This document shows, one piece after another, positions 43,250-55,100 of a DNA stretch of 64,000 bases. Numbering within the stretch: the stretch's first letter is position 1; each line of letters starts with the position of its first letter. Made by a program: the position numbers and the translations under genes. The stretch comes from Luidia sarsii (Eukaryota > Echinodermata > Asteroidea > Paxillosida > Luidiidae), in contig OX465111.1 in NCBI GenBank assembly GCA_949987565.1, positions 9,443,202-9,507,201 of the forward strand, in the 5' to 3' direction. Under the pieces are notes generated by a model. The model was not told the DNA's origin. It ran no database searches and saw only the letters and a list, made by a program, of their open reading frames with translations.

Positions 43250-46200
43250 GTGATTTAAGATATATATAGTTAATAAAAAATATGGCCAGTTGTTTTGATT
43301 TTACTGTTTAGTTTTGGGATTGCCATTGATTTTAGATAATTTACTTGAAAAGGAAATGTTATGAACATATTAATAAATATGAATAGTTTAACCCAAGTCC
43401 AGGCTTAGGCTATGCGGTTTTGCCTTTCACAAATTCAGGATACCAGCTGAAGGTTTTAATGTATATGGACTCAATGATAGATGAGGCCAAAAAATAATGG
43501 TTCTGCTTCCGGTTACCCGACTGACCCTATTTCGAGCCTGCGACCCTAAATTTTTATCGGGAAACAATGATGATAAAAAAATTCAATGTGTAATTTGATC
43601 GTATTATTCCATTAAGGCTTGACCACATGCAGATGTCTTTATATGATTGTGCACAACAAAAAATTGGCAACAAAAAAAATTCCCTACCTACCTGCCCTAT
43701 TTTGAAATACCATAATATTGGAAGCAGAATTTTTTGGGGGGCCTGATTGGTTGACTTCACCTGTGGACAAATGTAAACTGAGTTCTACAATCCAGAATGT
43801 TTACAATTATTCTTTATACTTCTGAATTTATTTCCAACAGTTGGAGACATTGTATGGGTAAAATTGCAAGATGTATGGTGGCCGGGAGTAGTTGATTCTT
43901 TAACTGGGAGGCGCATCAGGTGTGGCTTTTATAAAGAAGATACAATGTAAGTATATTTATAATGAAATTCATGACTTAAAAAAAATACTTGCAATGGCAG
44001 TTTTTAGCAACCAAAGCCAACAAAAACTACATGTTATGTATCTGTACTGTGTAAACACGCCATTTTTCACAATTCATTAATCTGGCATCAACCTTTCAAT
44101 ATTTGAATAGTGCATACAATATGGATGGGCAATCGGACATCATGAAATATAACTTAATTTAGATCTACCTTTCGCAAACTGTTTTTATTGCCATAACTGT
44201 CAGTGACATAAGAAAATAAATGTGTCTGCGGTGAAAATTAGTTGGAATTGAACTTGTCCTGCTCAACTATAGTGCCTGTGTTCTTTGAAGAAGTATGGTA
44301 CATATAACTTTGAAATTACTCTGCATCAAGTTAATGTTATAACAATGGTTACCATATTTACGCTCTGATAATATTCCTGACTTTCCAATAAGATCGTTTG
44401 AATATCATCTATTAAATTACTTATTTACAAAAATACATCATCAAGAGCAGGAATCAAAAGATTCATTTCTAAAAGCGATAATGATTTCTTAAGGAAGGGT
44501 CAAGGTAATTTTTGACAAGTGTTAGTACGTAATTATGAAGTATCTCATTTTGAGGTATTCATCAATAACAACCAGCAAAGTCCAAATTGCCATGACATTA
44601 ATTTTCAAGGCAATCTATTTGCATGCCGTTGGAAAATGTTTACTCATTTTTATCATTCGGTCTTTCATTTTTGTTACTTGTTGCTTTTGTTGTTGAATTT
44701 TGCGAATGATTTTTCTATTTCATCATGTTACTGACAAGTTTGGGTGTGGATGATTCCATTTGTTAAACGGTTTCGTAATTGAACCGCTTTGTATTTTCCG
44801 TTAACAATATTGGGCAAATGAGCAGCCAAACAATTTAAAAAAAATCTTTTAAACATGTCTCATACATGTACATCCTATTGATACATAAATGACAGTCAGA
44901 CTGCCAAAACAGCATTCGGTATACTTTATCAATGCATTGAAGCAAAAGAAAGTCGCAAGACCTATGGCTCTATCACGTGCACTACCTCAAACATATAAAC
45001 TGTACCTCATCTCTTGTAGAGTTGTAATGCTCAGTATGTTGGTGAGACAAAAAAACACTCTCAAAAAACGTATCTATGGCCATACTGTAGGTCTATAATC
45101 AAAACCGGTAAAATGGACATCCCTGTTGTGTATCACTTCAATCTCCCTGATCATTTGATATCAGATATGAGTGTACTGGGCATAGAATCCCTTGGTCACC
45201 GTAGTAAATCTGTCCGTCTAAGCCAAGAGAAAATGTGGATGAAACGTCTTCAGACTATTCAACCACATGGTCTCAACATCCAGGAGGGTAATGACTAATA
45301 CCATGCAGCTTTCTGATAATCCTTCTTTTGTGTTCACTCCTTCACACTTCTCTCTTTGATCTTTCCCCCTCTTCTCACTAATCCCTACCCTACTCCTTAC
45401 CCTTCCCTTTGATCTCACCCTACCAGCTTTACTCTTTGTCACCTTTACTCTTTGTCCTTTGTGTCTCATCCGTGTCCTATTCACTCTCTTCCCCCTTCCT
45501 TCATGTACATGTATCTGTGTTGTCCTTGTCACTCTGCCTTTGAGAAAGGTCCTGCTAGGATCGAAACGTCAGGCCCACTAAATTTTAGATTTACTTTTTG
45601 GTAATTTTAGTCAGTAAGCAGTTTGCAACATTTTTGTATATCACCTTAAGTTACTAACCCTTTCAACTTTCAATTATATTGTTTGTATTACATGTACTTG
45701 CATAGTAAAAGATATTATTCTTTCCTTTTGTGATGCAAAAAGCATACACAATAATGGAGCTACGTGCAGTGAGCTCTGACATTTAGTTATTTTTTCATGA
45801 CAGGTGTTGAAAAATAAATGATGATGCTTGAAAGTTGTACACTGGTTACAGTGTTGCACAGGGATCGATGAACTCTTTGATGGCTACCTGGGCAAACTGA
45901 AAAGTGTGATAGATCATTTTTAGGTGTTGAATTGAAAAGTGTCTTTGATATTAGGCTCTATATACACAGATGTGGCTGTCCAGAGAATGGACTATTCAAT
46001 TGTTAAGGAATGACCTTATATTTTCATTTTTCAGGTCATCCAGCACTGGTTTGTGGCCAATTGTATCCTTGAAACTATTAAAGTAAAATCCTGTTTATTT
46101 TAAAACTACTGTAATTTTTTTTCAGACATATTGGCAAAGAAAAGACCTGATCTTCTGCCAAAGTTCTTTAAAGATGTAGAGCGTGCTTCTGAAGGATGTC

Positions 46201-49200
46201 AGCTGACAGGTAATTGTGACCCCATAGAAAGTGGGTCTCCAATAGAAAGTGATAACCAAGCGAAAACAACACCAGAAATTCAACAACCAAGAGAACATGA
46301 TGTAGAGTCTCCTCCTGACCCAATTGGCTGTCAAAGTCGTTCAAAGGATAGCCAAGATGAAGCTGAAGCTGGATTTGAAGATGGTGATGATGAGGATTAC
46401 ATACCGGTACAGTCTTCATCAGTTGCAAGTGACAGTGATTATGAACCGTCAACTAAAAAACAAGCCTATGTATCAGAAAGCTCTGATGACAGCGATGAAT
46501 CCTATGTAATTCCTTATAGAGCCAATTTGCTGTTGTTACAAGAGAATCTGGAGATGGTAAAGAAGGAAAACATCAGAGGTTTAGCTGATGAAGAGTTTTC
46601 GGATGACGACGAGAGTGACATTGATGGCATTGTGTCTGATGAACAGAAGTTAACAGACATTAACAAGTGAAGAGGAAGAAACTACTTGACAAAATTATAG
46701 CATCAGGTGATCATCTTCATAATGTTGAAGTCCTAAAAGAAAGAAAAAGGAGAGCTTATTCTTGGAAGAAGACCAGTCACAATCCTGAATATCAAAGAAT
46801 ATGGCCCATGTCCAAATTGTAAGGAATGGTTGCGCATGACAATCATAAAACGTCATCAAGCTTCATGTCCTGCAAAAGATGCTCACTCCAGAATGACTGC
46901 TGGTTACTTACAAGTGCAGTCTAATATGATGTCCGGGAGATTACGTTCCAAAGCCAGCAAAGCTTTGACCAATGAGGTGTTCACAATAATGAGGCAGGAT
47001 GAAATTGGGCAAACAGCATGCACAGATTCTCTTATAATTGCCTTGGGGAATGACTGGATGCAGAAGAATGTTGGTAATCGCCTCATGCGAAAATATTACA
47101 CTTCAAGTATTATGCGTCTGTCTGCTCGACTAAAATTGAGTCTGTCTAAACTCTGCACTCCAGAATCTGGATCAGATTTAGTATGTTACCTGAAACCAAC
47201 GTTTTTTGAAGAGATCACGCAAGGTATATACTGGGTTGCAAAACAGAATGCTGATGACGAAGAAGATTTAGCATCTCCATCAAATGCCATTAAATTGGCA
47301 TATCATCTCAAGAAACTGACAAACATCAAACTTGCTCAAGCAATCACAACTGATGATGATGTAGCAAAGAAGGAGGCAAAAGATTTGTTAAAGCTAATGG
47401 ATTTGCAGCTTTCCATAAAGCTGGGCAGGGTGTTGCTGGCTGAGAGGAAATTGGGGAGAGAAAAACCACTGCCACTTCCAGAGGACATCAAGAAACTCTC
47501 AGAATACATCAGTACTGAGATACAATCACTTGACCTGCAAGACCATTCTCATCAGAACTTCGTGAGAGCTGCACAATTAGCTCAGACTAAACTGATCACG
47601 TACAACCGTCGAAGATGTGGAGAGCTGCAAGCAATGCTGTAAGGACCAAACTTCATTTTACTATTATGTCAGAACACAGATTTAGAGCTTTATGTCATGA
47701 TATACCAACATATTTGAACATAATTATGTCATCTCAAAATAAAATGTTTTTTTTTTTTTAATTGCAGGCTGAAAAATTACTCCCACCGAAAGACAGGGTT
47801 AAGTTCTATTGATATAGAAATGATGGACCTGACTGACTTTGAAAGAAGACTTGCTGAAAGACAAGAGGTCATCGAGATTCGAGGAAAGGTTGGTATTATT
47901 TCTAGCACCTAAAACCATCAGATTAAACTTATTGAGTGAAGTGCTTTATGTGGGAAACATCTCACATAGCAGTGTTCTTTTTATACTTAATTTGAAAGAT
48001 GTTTGTATCTCACTTTCACTAGAATGGGAAACCTGTACCTGTTATTGTGCCACAAGAAGTACAGCCTGTTCTGGATTACCTTGCCAATCATGAGACACGA
48101 AAAACTGCAGGCATCTTACTTGTCAAGCCATATTTGTTCGCATCTTATGGTATGGTTTCATGCGAATTAATTTCATAAATTAATACACTTAATTTGATAA
48201 TATAACTAAGATTAAATACATGTATTTTCAAAATAAATTAATGAATATCATTATTTGTCAAACAGGAGCAGGTGTTGTTTGAGGCTATGACTCAGTGTCA
48301 TCAGTTGTTAATCAAGCTGGTTTATTTAAACCAGACTTCATCCGCTCCTCTAACATGCGGAAATATATGGCCACAATGACCCAGGTAATGAATAGTTTTT
48401 CCATCAACACTTAAAGTGAATATCATTGTGCCCCAACTTGGGATTGGATAGGTAGGCCTAATTCACATAGTGGGTAGAGTGAGTGTTGGATATACATGTA
48501 CATAAATGTAGTGCCTTTGGGTTCTGCTAGATTAGAAAAGTGTACATGCATTCCATGTATTTTTTTTTCTTTTCAGTCATTGGACATAAGTGACCAAGAA
48601 ATAAAGTGGGTGTGCGGTCACCTTGGGCACACCCTTAATGTGCACCAGCTGCATTACAGAGCAATGTCAGGGATCCTTGAGAGAGTCCAAATTGCTAAGA
48701 TTTTACTGATCCAAGACAGAAATCTTGTCAACAAATATCATGGGAAAGGACTGCAAGAAATACAGCTAGAGGGTATGTAAACTGGATTGATCATTAGAAA
48801 CCTATTTCATCAATCATTACGGTCAGTATTTCTTGGTAATTCCAAGCAATATGTTAATTTCGATTTGCACTATTATCTTATGTGCCTAACTGTATTAGTA
48901 AATTGTTACGAGATGCAACTCTGTTATGCTAAATATTTTAACTAAATTACTCCTTTTCATTTTTAGAACTTGTGAATGACAAGCAAGATGATGAAATGCC
49001 TTCCACTAGCCGTGAGCTGCCAACAACAGACATGGTGCAAGCCTCTCTCATGGAAGAGATGGCAAATGACAGCCATGATTTCATCCCAGAACTTCTGGAT
49101 AATGATTATGAAGAGACAGGTATGCCCACACGTATTATATTACTACACGTATGTGAACTGTGCAATCCTCCATCACGTTGGTATTTTCTTTTTCATTTTC

Positions 49201-49620
49201 TCTTATTTATTTTCTTTCTAATTACATGTTTGCAATCTGGTCTAGTTTTATACTCACTGTTTCAATATCAATTCATGACAACATTTTGAGATTGCTTGAT
49301 GAAGAAATATATTAAAAATATGTTGTGCAAGTGACAGAAAATCTTATTATGAGTATTTTTATTTTGTAGTGGAACTTGAACAACGAAAGATCATGAAGAA
49401 AAAGAAGATTGTTAACCGGCATGACTGGTCACCCAGAGAGCTGACTGAGATTAGAGAGGTGTTTGCAGATTTCTTCGCAATGGACAAAACTCCTGGACAA
49501 GCCCAAGTTGCTAAGGGCATTGCTAAAAGCAAGCACTCTGGAGGCATTATTTGGAAGATTGGGCCAGATAAAATAAAGAAAAAAATTTTCTGGATGAGAC
49601 TTCATCCTCAAGCACACTAG
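43213..49620 (+). CDS. PWWP-domain / zinc / tyrosine-recombinase-like / Myb-like protein gene, 10 exons
   Basis: The exons are 43213-43249, 43841-43946, 46035-46048 (tentative), 46126-47638, 47768-47888, 48023-48149, 48266-48384, 48577-48772, 48967-49119 and 49370-49620. All phases match and the total is 2637 nt, 878 codons plus stop. Order: PWWP domain (binds methylated histone tails and DNA in known families), long acidic linker, CPNC...H...C zinc motif, helical recombinase-like core with MRKYMAT, HLGH and HYR, then a Myb/SANT-like basic tail. Related proteins of fish, lamprey, lancelet and coral share the zinc, HLGH and C-terminal parts; I relate the core to Crypton-type tyrosine recombinases by inference. 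Lesions: two compensating single-base frameshifts (about 46660 and 46745) and an in-frame TGA at 48280. Probably nuclear. It may be a decaying gene or contain sequence errors. Confidence 0.65.
43841..43946 (+). CDS. PWWP gene exon 2: PWWP domain
   Basis: Acceptor tttccaacag, donor gtaagt. It encodes VGDIVWVKLQDVWWPGVV, the first beta strands and the signature (here VWWP instead of PWWP) of the domain, then RRIRCGFYKEDT. The aromatic cage residues W and W are present. 106 nt, phase 1 in and phase 2 out. Confidence 0.8.
44940..45590 (+). mobile_element. Penelope-like 3' end inside intron 2 of the PWWP gene
   Basis: It is in the same orientation as the gene and contains the C-terminal GIY-YIG coding end (44990-45298, ending IQEGND) and the C/T-rich tail to gtcaggcccactaaattttaga. 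Small deletions break the coding frame near 45020-45090. 5'-truncated. Confidence 0.75.
46035..46048 (+). CDS. PWWP gene exon 3: tentative 14-nt microexon
   Basis: Between tttttcag and a gtttgt donor. Joining exon 2 directly to exon 4 hits a stop after seven codons; inserting this 14-nt exon (1 + 4 codons + 1) restores the exon 4 frame. Splice motifs are adequate but short exons are easy to imagine, so this rests on phase alone. Confidence 0.35.
46126..47638 (+). CDS. PWWP gene exon 4: acidic linker, zinc motif, helical core
   Basis: Acceptor gtaattttttttcag, donor gtaagg. It encodes an acidic linker (many D/E/S, for example EDGDDEDYIP), then KKLLDKIIASGDHLHNVEVL, GELILGRRP, the zinc motif CPNCKEW...H..SC, and a long helical region (EVFTIMRQDEIGQTACTDSL onward). 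The first part reads in one frame to a TGA at 46668. KKLLDK...VEVLKERK reads in the frame two bases on, and GELILGRRP again in the original frame. So one base seems missing near 46660 and one extra in the A-run near 46745. Confidence 0.65.
47768..47888 (+). CDS. PWWP gene exon 5
   Basis: Acceptor after a long T-run (ttaattgcag), donor gttggt. G completes the Leu codon, then 40 codons with SHRKTGLSSIDIEMMDLTDF, a charged helix ending IEIRGK. Phase 0 at the end. Confidence 0.7.
48023..48149 (+). CDS. PWWP gene exon 6
   Basis: Acceptor ctcactttcactag, donor gtatgg. It encodes NGKPVPVIVPQEVQPVLDYL, then GILLVKPYLFASYG, corresponding to the (R)GK..R.VPVL.....NPYLF block of related proteins that precedes the recombinase-like signature. 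42 codons + 1 base. Confidence 0.7.
48266..48384 (+). CDS. PWWP gene exon 7: recombinase-like box with in-frame TGA
   Basis: Acceptor tttgtcaaacag, donor gtaatg. After GAGVV comes TGA (48280-48282), then GYDSVSSVVNQAGLFKPDFI and SSNMRKYMATMTQ. Relatives have Arg before G.D here, so a CGA to TGA transition is the likely change. The arginine in MRKYMAT would correspond to the second conserved Arg of tyrosine recombinases. Confidence 0.65.
48577..48772 (+). CDS. PWWP gene exon 8: HLGH...HYR region
   Basis: Acceptor ttttttttcttttcag, donor gtatgt. It encodes SLDISDQEIKWVCGHLGHTL, then HQLHYR and a long helix to LQEIQLE. The LGH box followed by Tyr 12 residues later resembles the LGH....T..Y end of tyrosine recombinases. 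Whether the Tyr is catalytic is unknown. Confidence 0.75.
48967..49119 (+). CDS. PWWP gene exon 9: acidic disordered linker
   Basis: Acceptor cctttttcatttttag, donor gtatgc. Ser/Thr/Asp/Glu-rich linker (DDEMPSTSRELPTTD, later LLDNDYEET). Phases in and out fit the neighbours. Confidence 0.7.
49370..49620 (+). CDS. PWWP gene exon 10: Myb/SANT-like C-terminus and stop
   Basis: Acceptor tttttattttgtag. It encodes a basic run (KIMKKKKIV), then DWSPRELTEIREVFADFF, KTPGQAQVAKGI and a final KKKIFWMRLHPQAH before TAG. WS..E...I...F......PG......I corresponds to the W(T/S)..E...V...F......PGK..C...I block that ends related proteins and looks like a Myb/SANT helix bundle. No AATAAA was found in the next 500 bp. 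Confidence 0.75.
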
Positions 49621-50206
49621 CCTGTAATCTCTACACTTAGTCTATATTCTTAAACATTCCTTTATGCTTGTGTTCAGCAAGAAATATTGCAGTTCAGTAA
49701 TTCAAAATGATGTTTGAATCCCTTCAGGTATTTTGTGAATGCTGTTTTCTTGGAAAATGGACCAAACTTTGTTGCATTAATTTATGTTATATTTCTGTAC
49801 ATTATTTTTGAAGAGCTTTTACTCAGTCCTGAAGAAAATGTTGAAAAAACATGGCTAAAACATGAAACTCTTCTTTCTCTTTGAGAAAATCAAGCTTAGA
49901 AAGGTTAGATGGTTATATTTGTAAGACTTGCATCTGAGAACTGTATGATTAAAAACGGTGTAGTAGATTTTGTCAATTTCCCTGATTACATTGTATGTTG
50001 TGACAATGACACTATCTCACTTAATTTTGATGATATCTATAATTATAGTATTTTTTGTGTTAAACCTACAAATTAAAACAGTTTTAGAGTTGGATTCAGC
50101 TTATTCTCTGGATTAAAAAGGTGTGTACTTTCAAAACTCAATTGTCAAACCCTCTATCATATTGTTTTGATGTTAACAACACTTCGCTTATGTTAATGAT
50201 TATTGA
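49621..50206. other. 3' flank of the PWWP gene; no further gene seen
   Basis: AT-rich sequence likely holding the 3' untranslated region, without a canonical AATAAA. It ends where the 72-bp minisatellite begins. Confidence 0.4.
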
Positions 50207-51603
50207 GTTCTATGAGTCCCCACTGTAAGACAGTGCAAACCCACAAGTCTGTAATACTCACCAGTGTAAGGATATGTCCTATGAGCCCACACTGTCAGAC
50301 AGTGCAAACCCACAAGTTGTCTGTAATACTCTCCAGTGTAGGGATATGTTCTATGAGCCCACACTGTCAGACAGTGCAAACCCACAAGTTTTCTGTAATA
50401 CATGTCACCAGTGTAAGGAAATGTCCTATGAGCCCACACTGTCAGACAGTACAAACCCACAAGTTGTCTGTAATACTCTCCAGTGTAAGGATATGTCCTA
50501 TGAGCCCACACTGTCAGACAGTGCAAACCCACAAGTTGTCTGTAATACTCTCCAGTGTAGGGATATGTCCTATGAGCCCACACTGTCAGACAGTGCAAAC
50601 CCACAAGTTGTCTGTAATACTCTCCAGTGTAAGGATATGTCCTAGGTGTCCCCACTGTCAGACAGTGCAAACCCACAAGTTGTCTGTAATACTCTCCACT
50701 GTAGGGATATGTCCTATGAGCCCACACTGTCAGACAGTGCAAACCCACAAGTTGTCTGTAATACTCCCCAGTGTAAGGATAATAATTATGTCCTATGAGT
50801 ATAAGCCCACACTGTCAGACAGTGCAAACCCACACGGTGTCTGTAATACTCTCCAGTGTAGGGATATGTCCTATGAGCCCACACTGTCAGACAGTACAAA
50901 CCCACAAGTTGTCTGTAATACTCCCCAGTGTAAGGATAATAATTATGTCCTATGAGTATAAGCCCACACTGTCAGACAGTGCAAACCCACAAGTTGTCTG
51001 TAATACTCTCCAGTGTAGGGATATGTCCTATGAGCCCACACTGTCAGACAGCACAAACCCACAAGTTGTCTGTAATACTCCCCAGTGTAAGGATGATAAT
51101 TATGTCCTATGAGTATGAGCCCACACTGTCAGACAGTGCAAACCCACAAGTTGTCTGTAATACTCTCCAGTGTAGGGATATGTCCTATGAGCCCCCACTG
51201 TCAGACCGTACAATCCCACAAGTTGTGTGTAATACTCTCCAGTGTAAGGATATGTCCTATGAGCCCACACTGTCAGACAGTGCAAACCCACAAGTTGTCT
51301 GTAATACTCACCAGTGTAGGGATATGTCCTATGAGCCCCCACTGTCAGACCGTACAATCCCACAAGTTGTGTGTAATACTCTCCAGTGTAAGGATATGTC
51401 CTATGAGCCCACACTGTCAGACAGTGCAAACCCACATGTTGTCTGTAATACTCTCCAGTGTAAGGATATGCCCTAGGTGTCCCCACTGTCAGACAGTGCA
51501 AACCCACAAGTTGTCTGTAATACTCTCCAGTGTAGGGATATGTCCTATGAGCCCACACTGTCAAACAGTACAAACCCACAAGTTGTCTGTAATACTCTTT
51601 TAG
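50207..51603. repeat. 72-bp minisatellite, block A
   Basis: Units are ggatatgtcctatgagcccac + actgtcagacagt + gcaaacccacaagttgtctgtaatactctccagtgta, about 19 copies, some enlarged by an aataattatgtcctatgagtataa segment. Since 72 = 24 codons, frames of 100-250 residues stay open on both strands; the variants and stops do not behave like coding sequence. The 13-base core actgtcagacagt is palindromic. Confidence 0.9.
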
Positions 51604-52147
51604 TGTTAAGGGGAATGGACACACTAATTTACTCTTGGGCTGAGATGGCGGTACAGTATTTTATTGATGTACAAGACAGTGTACATGTATGTACAGAGCT
51701 ATGCTTGAATGCCCAAGTTGAAAGGTGGAGCGCTAAGAAAAGTGATGTGGCTCGAATGAAGGTAGCAGGAAAAGTGAGAAATAGTCTTAGGAGAAAGAAT
51801 TGGTAGATTGAGAAACAAACAAGTCAGGGTAGCTTTCTAAGAAAAAATGATGACTCATAGTCAGGAGTGCAACACTGGACAGAGCACTGACCACTCAGGG
51901 TCATTGGTCAGCCTCACTGGTGTAAAACAATGTGTGCAAGTAATTGCTTGAGGCTGTACAGTGTAAGTGTAGGTCCAGGAAGTAGTGAGTAACAACAATT
52001 CTATGAAATGGTCGACATGTGGCAAAACAATTACACGGTGTCTTATGTGGAAATAAGGATATACAGTATTGATCAGCAAATTGAAAAAAGTAACAGAGGA
52101 AAATGCATATAAGGAAATATAATCAATGTCTGTAATGAAACGCTACA
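51604..52147 (-). repeat. 3' LTR (left copy)
   Basis: Plus-strand ends tgttaagg...cgctaca; in element orientation it begins TGTAGCG and ends TTAACA, with the usual TG..CA borders. Differences from the right LTR include ggac/gaac near the start, a missing 'at' in catgtat(at)gtacag and gtcgac/gtggac. Confidence 0.9.
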
Positions 52148-52162
52148 GGAGCCCCCTTCCAG
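52148..52162 (-). other. Polypurine tract of the gypsy element
   Basis: On the minus strand, ctggaagggggctcc lies immediately before the 3' LTR, the position of the second-strand primer. Confidence 0.65.
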
Positions 52163-52173
52163 TGAGTGTGTGG

Positions 52174-55100
52174 CTAGTAGCGAACGAATGTGACATAGCG
52201 TTTAGGCCAATGCACGCTGCGACCAGAACGGGTGGTGCGGGCAGATGGCACAGCAGTGGGTTGTGCTGTGTCGGTATTGTCCGCAATGGAGTCTGTAGGG
52301 TCGGGTGGGCGCGTTGCATTGGGAATAGAACTAGTGTCCTGAGTGTGATCCATGGTGGCGCTTTTTAGTAGATCAATGCTCACAGTATCGGTGCAAGTGT
52401 GCATGTCAAGCACGAAATGCTTGGTGGTACGACTGAGCACTTTGAAGGGTCCATCGTAGGGCGGTTGTAAGGGTTTGCGTACCGAGTCACGTCGAACAAA
52501 AACATGTGTGCATGTCTGGAGGTCCTTGGGAACATGCACAGTGGGACGTTGCTGTGTGCGAGGTGTCGGCGGCTGAAGATTGTGCATTGTGTTCCTGAGG
52601 CGATGGACATAGTTCGTGGGGTCCAAACTAGTGGTATCGGTTGTGTTAAAGAATTCTCCTGGTAAACGGAGGGTTGTGCCGTATACGCGTTCGGCGACAC
52701 TGTGGCCGAAATCGGACTTGACCGCTGTCCGTATTCCGAGAAGAACAAGTGATAAAGTCTCTGTCCATTTGTGCGCGTCCACTTGGGCCCGTAGTGATGC
52801 CTTTAGTTGTCTGTGAAAACGTTCCACAAGGCCATTTGCGATTGGGTGGTAGGCGGTGGTGCGAACGCGTTTTGTTCCAAGGAGGTTTGTCAGAGCGAGA
52901 AAAAGTGCAGATTCAAACTGACCCCCTCGATCGGTGGTGATGGTAGATGGAACGCCAAAGGAAGCGACCCATCTGGTCACAAACGCACGTGCGACTGTCT
53001 CAGCTGTGATGTTGGGCAGTGGTATTGCTTCCGGCCAACGTGTGAAACGATCAATGCAAGTTAATACGTAGCTGCATCCATCGGATGGAGGCAATGGGCC
53101 CACAAGATCAATGTGGACATGATCTAATCTTGCGCTTGGGGCCTGAAATTGGGACAGGGGTGCAAAGGTGTGACGATGAACCTTTGCTCGCTGACATTGT
53201 ATGCAAGATCGTGCCCATGTTCTAACATCACGGTTCATACCTGGCCAAACGTAGCGTTCTGTAATGAGACGTTGGGTGGTGCGAATCCCTGGGTGTGACA
53301 AGGAATGCAGCGAGTCGAACACTGCACGGCGTAGGTTTGCATGAACAAATGGGCGTGGGTTGCCAGTTGAAATGTCGCAGGTTAATGTTGTATCGCATGC
53401 TGGTAGGGGAACATCCCTGAAGGTGAGCGAAGTTGAAGAATTGCGAAGTTGCGTGAGTTCATCATTGGCAAGCTGTAACTCTGCCATCTTGCAAAAATCA
53501 ACAGGTGCGGACTGCTCTGGGTGAAGGGCATTGAGTTCGATACGCGAAAGGGCATCGGCTGCGAAGTTCTCTTTACCTTTTACGTGTCGGATGTCGCAGG
53601 TAAACTGAGAAATGAAATCGAGATGGCGAATTTCGCGTGGGGAATATCTGTCTGCCGATGACGAAAGCGCGTAGGTGAGGGGTTTGTGATCCGTGAGGAC
53701 GTAGAATTCACGACCCTCAAGTAAGTGACGGAAATGGCGAACAGTGAGGTACACTGCTAAAAGTTCACGTCCAAAGGTGCTGTACCGAGTTTCAGCGAAT
53801 TGCAGCTTTTTGGAGAAGAACGAGATTGGCTGCCATGCGTCGTTTACCCATTGTTGAAGCACAGCTCCTACGGCAACATCCGAAGCGTCCGTCATGACGC
53901 AAAGAGGAGCGTCCGGCTTGGGATGTGCAAGGAGGGTAGCGTTTGCGAGGGCAATTTTGACCTGTTGAAATGAAGCTGTAGCTTGGTCATTCCATGCGAG
54001 TGGAGCTGATTTCTTTCCCGCGTTAGTCAACAGGTCTGTGAGCGGATGCAGGACGTTTGAGCACCGTGGGACAAAACGGCGGAAGAAATTGACAAGTCCG
54101 AGGAATTCTCTAAGCTTTGTCTGAGTTGTTGGCTGGGGAAAGTTGTGGATAGCACTGACCTTATCTGCAAGTGGTTTAACACCATGACAGTCAACGTGAT
54201 GTCCAAGGAACTCGAGTGAATTCACACCGAATTGACTTTTCGCTGGGTTGATGACGACCCCATATTGGTTGAGGCGGGTGAGCAGCAAGTGAAGATGTTG
54301 TGCATGTTGGTCAGCATCGGGACTGGCAATGAGAAGGTCGTCAATGTACGCATAACAAAAGTCAAGTCCGCGGGTGACTTCGTCGATAAAACGTTGGAAC
54401 GTTTGGGCGGCGTTGCGCAATCCAAATGGCATTCGAACAAATTCAAACAGTCCGAAGGGTGTAGTGATTGCAGTTTTAGCAATGTCGTCCGGTGCCATGG
54501 GTATTTGGTGATACGCACGGACAAGATCACTTTTCGAGAAAACTGTTGCTCCGTGGAGTGATGCAGTGAAATCTTGGATGTGCGGCACTGGGTAGCGGTC
54601 AGGCACCGTGGCTGTATTCAGCGCCCGGTAGTCTCCACATGGTCGCCAATCTCCCGGTTGTTTCTTGGGGACCATGTGAAGTGGAGATGACCAGTTACTG
54701 TCCGAAGGACGGATGATGCCGAGTTCCAGCATGTGTTGGAACTCACCCTTTGCGGCCTTAAGACGGTCGGGGGCAAGTCGACGTGGTCGTGCAGCAGCTG
54801 GTGGGCCAGTCGTGACAATGTGGTGAGTCACATTGTGCTTGACCGGTGTGTCACGATAGGAAGGACGTGCGATGTCGGGGAAATCCTTTAAAATGTCCGC
54901 AAAGCGTGATGGGGTTGGTGCTGCGAGGACAGGACTGATTGCTCGGGCGCTCGAGGCTTTACCTTTGACGCTCAAGTTGGTAGTGGCGTCGATGAGCCTG
55001 CGATTGCGAACGTCGACCAGAAAATTGAAATGTCGGAGGAAATCCGCGCCAATGATCGCATGGTGAACCTCCGCAACAATAAACACCCAGCGGCATGGTC

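Noticed and set aside
50200..51624. Long frames (up to 250 residues) on both strands in the minisatellite
   Set aside because: They recur every 24 codons on both strands because the unit is 72 bp; no start, splice or composition evidence for a protein.
54222..54561. Two ~100-residue frames, one on each strand, within gypsy pol
   Set aside because: Both lie within the reverse-transcriptase coding region and are shadows of the 1087-codon frame.
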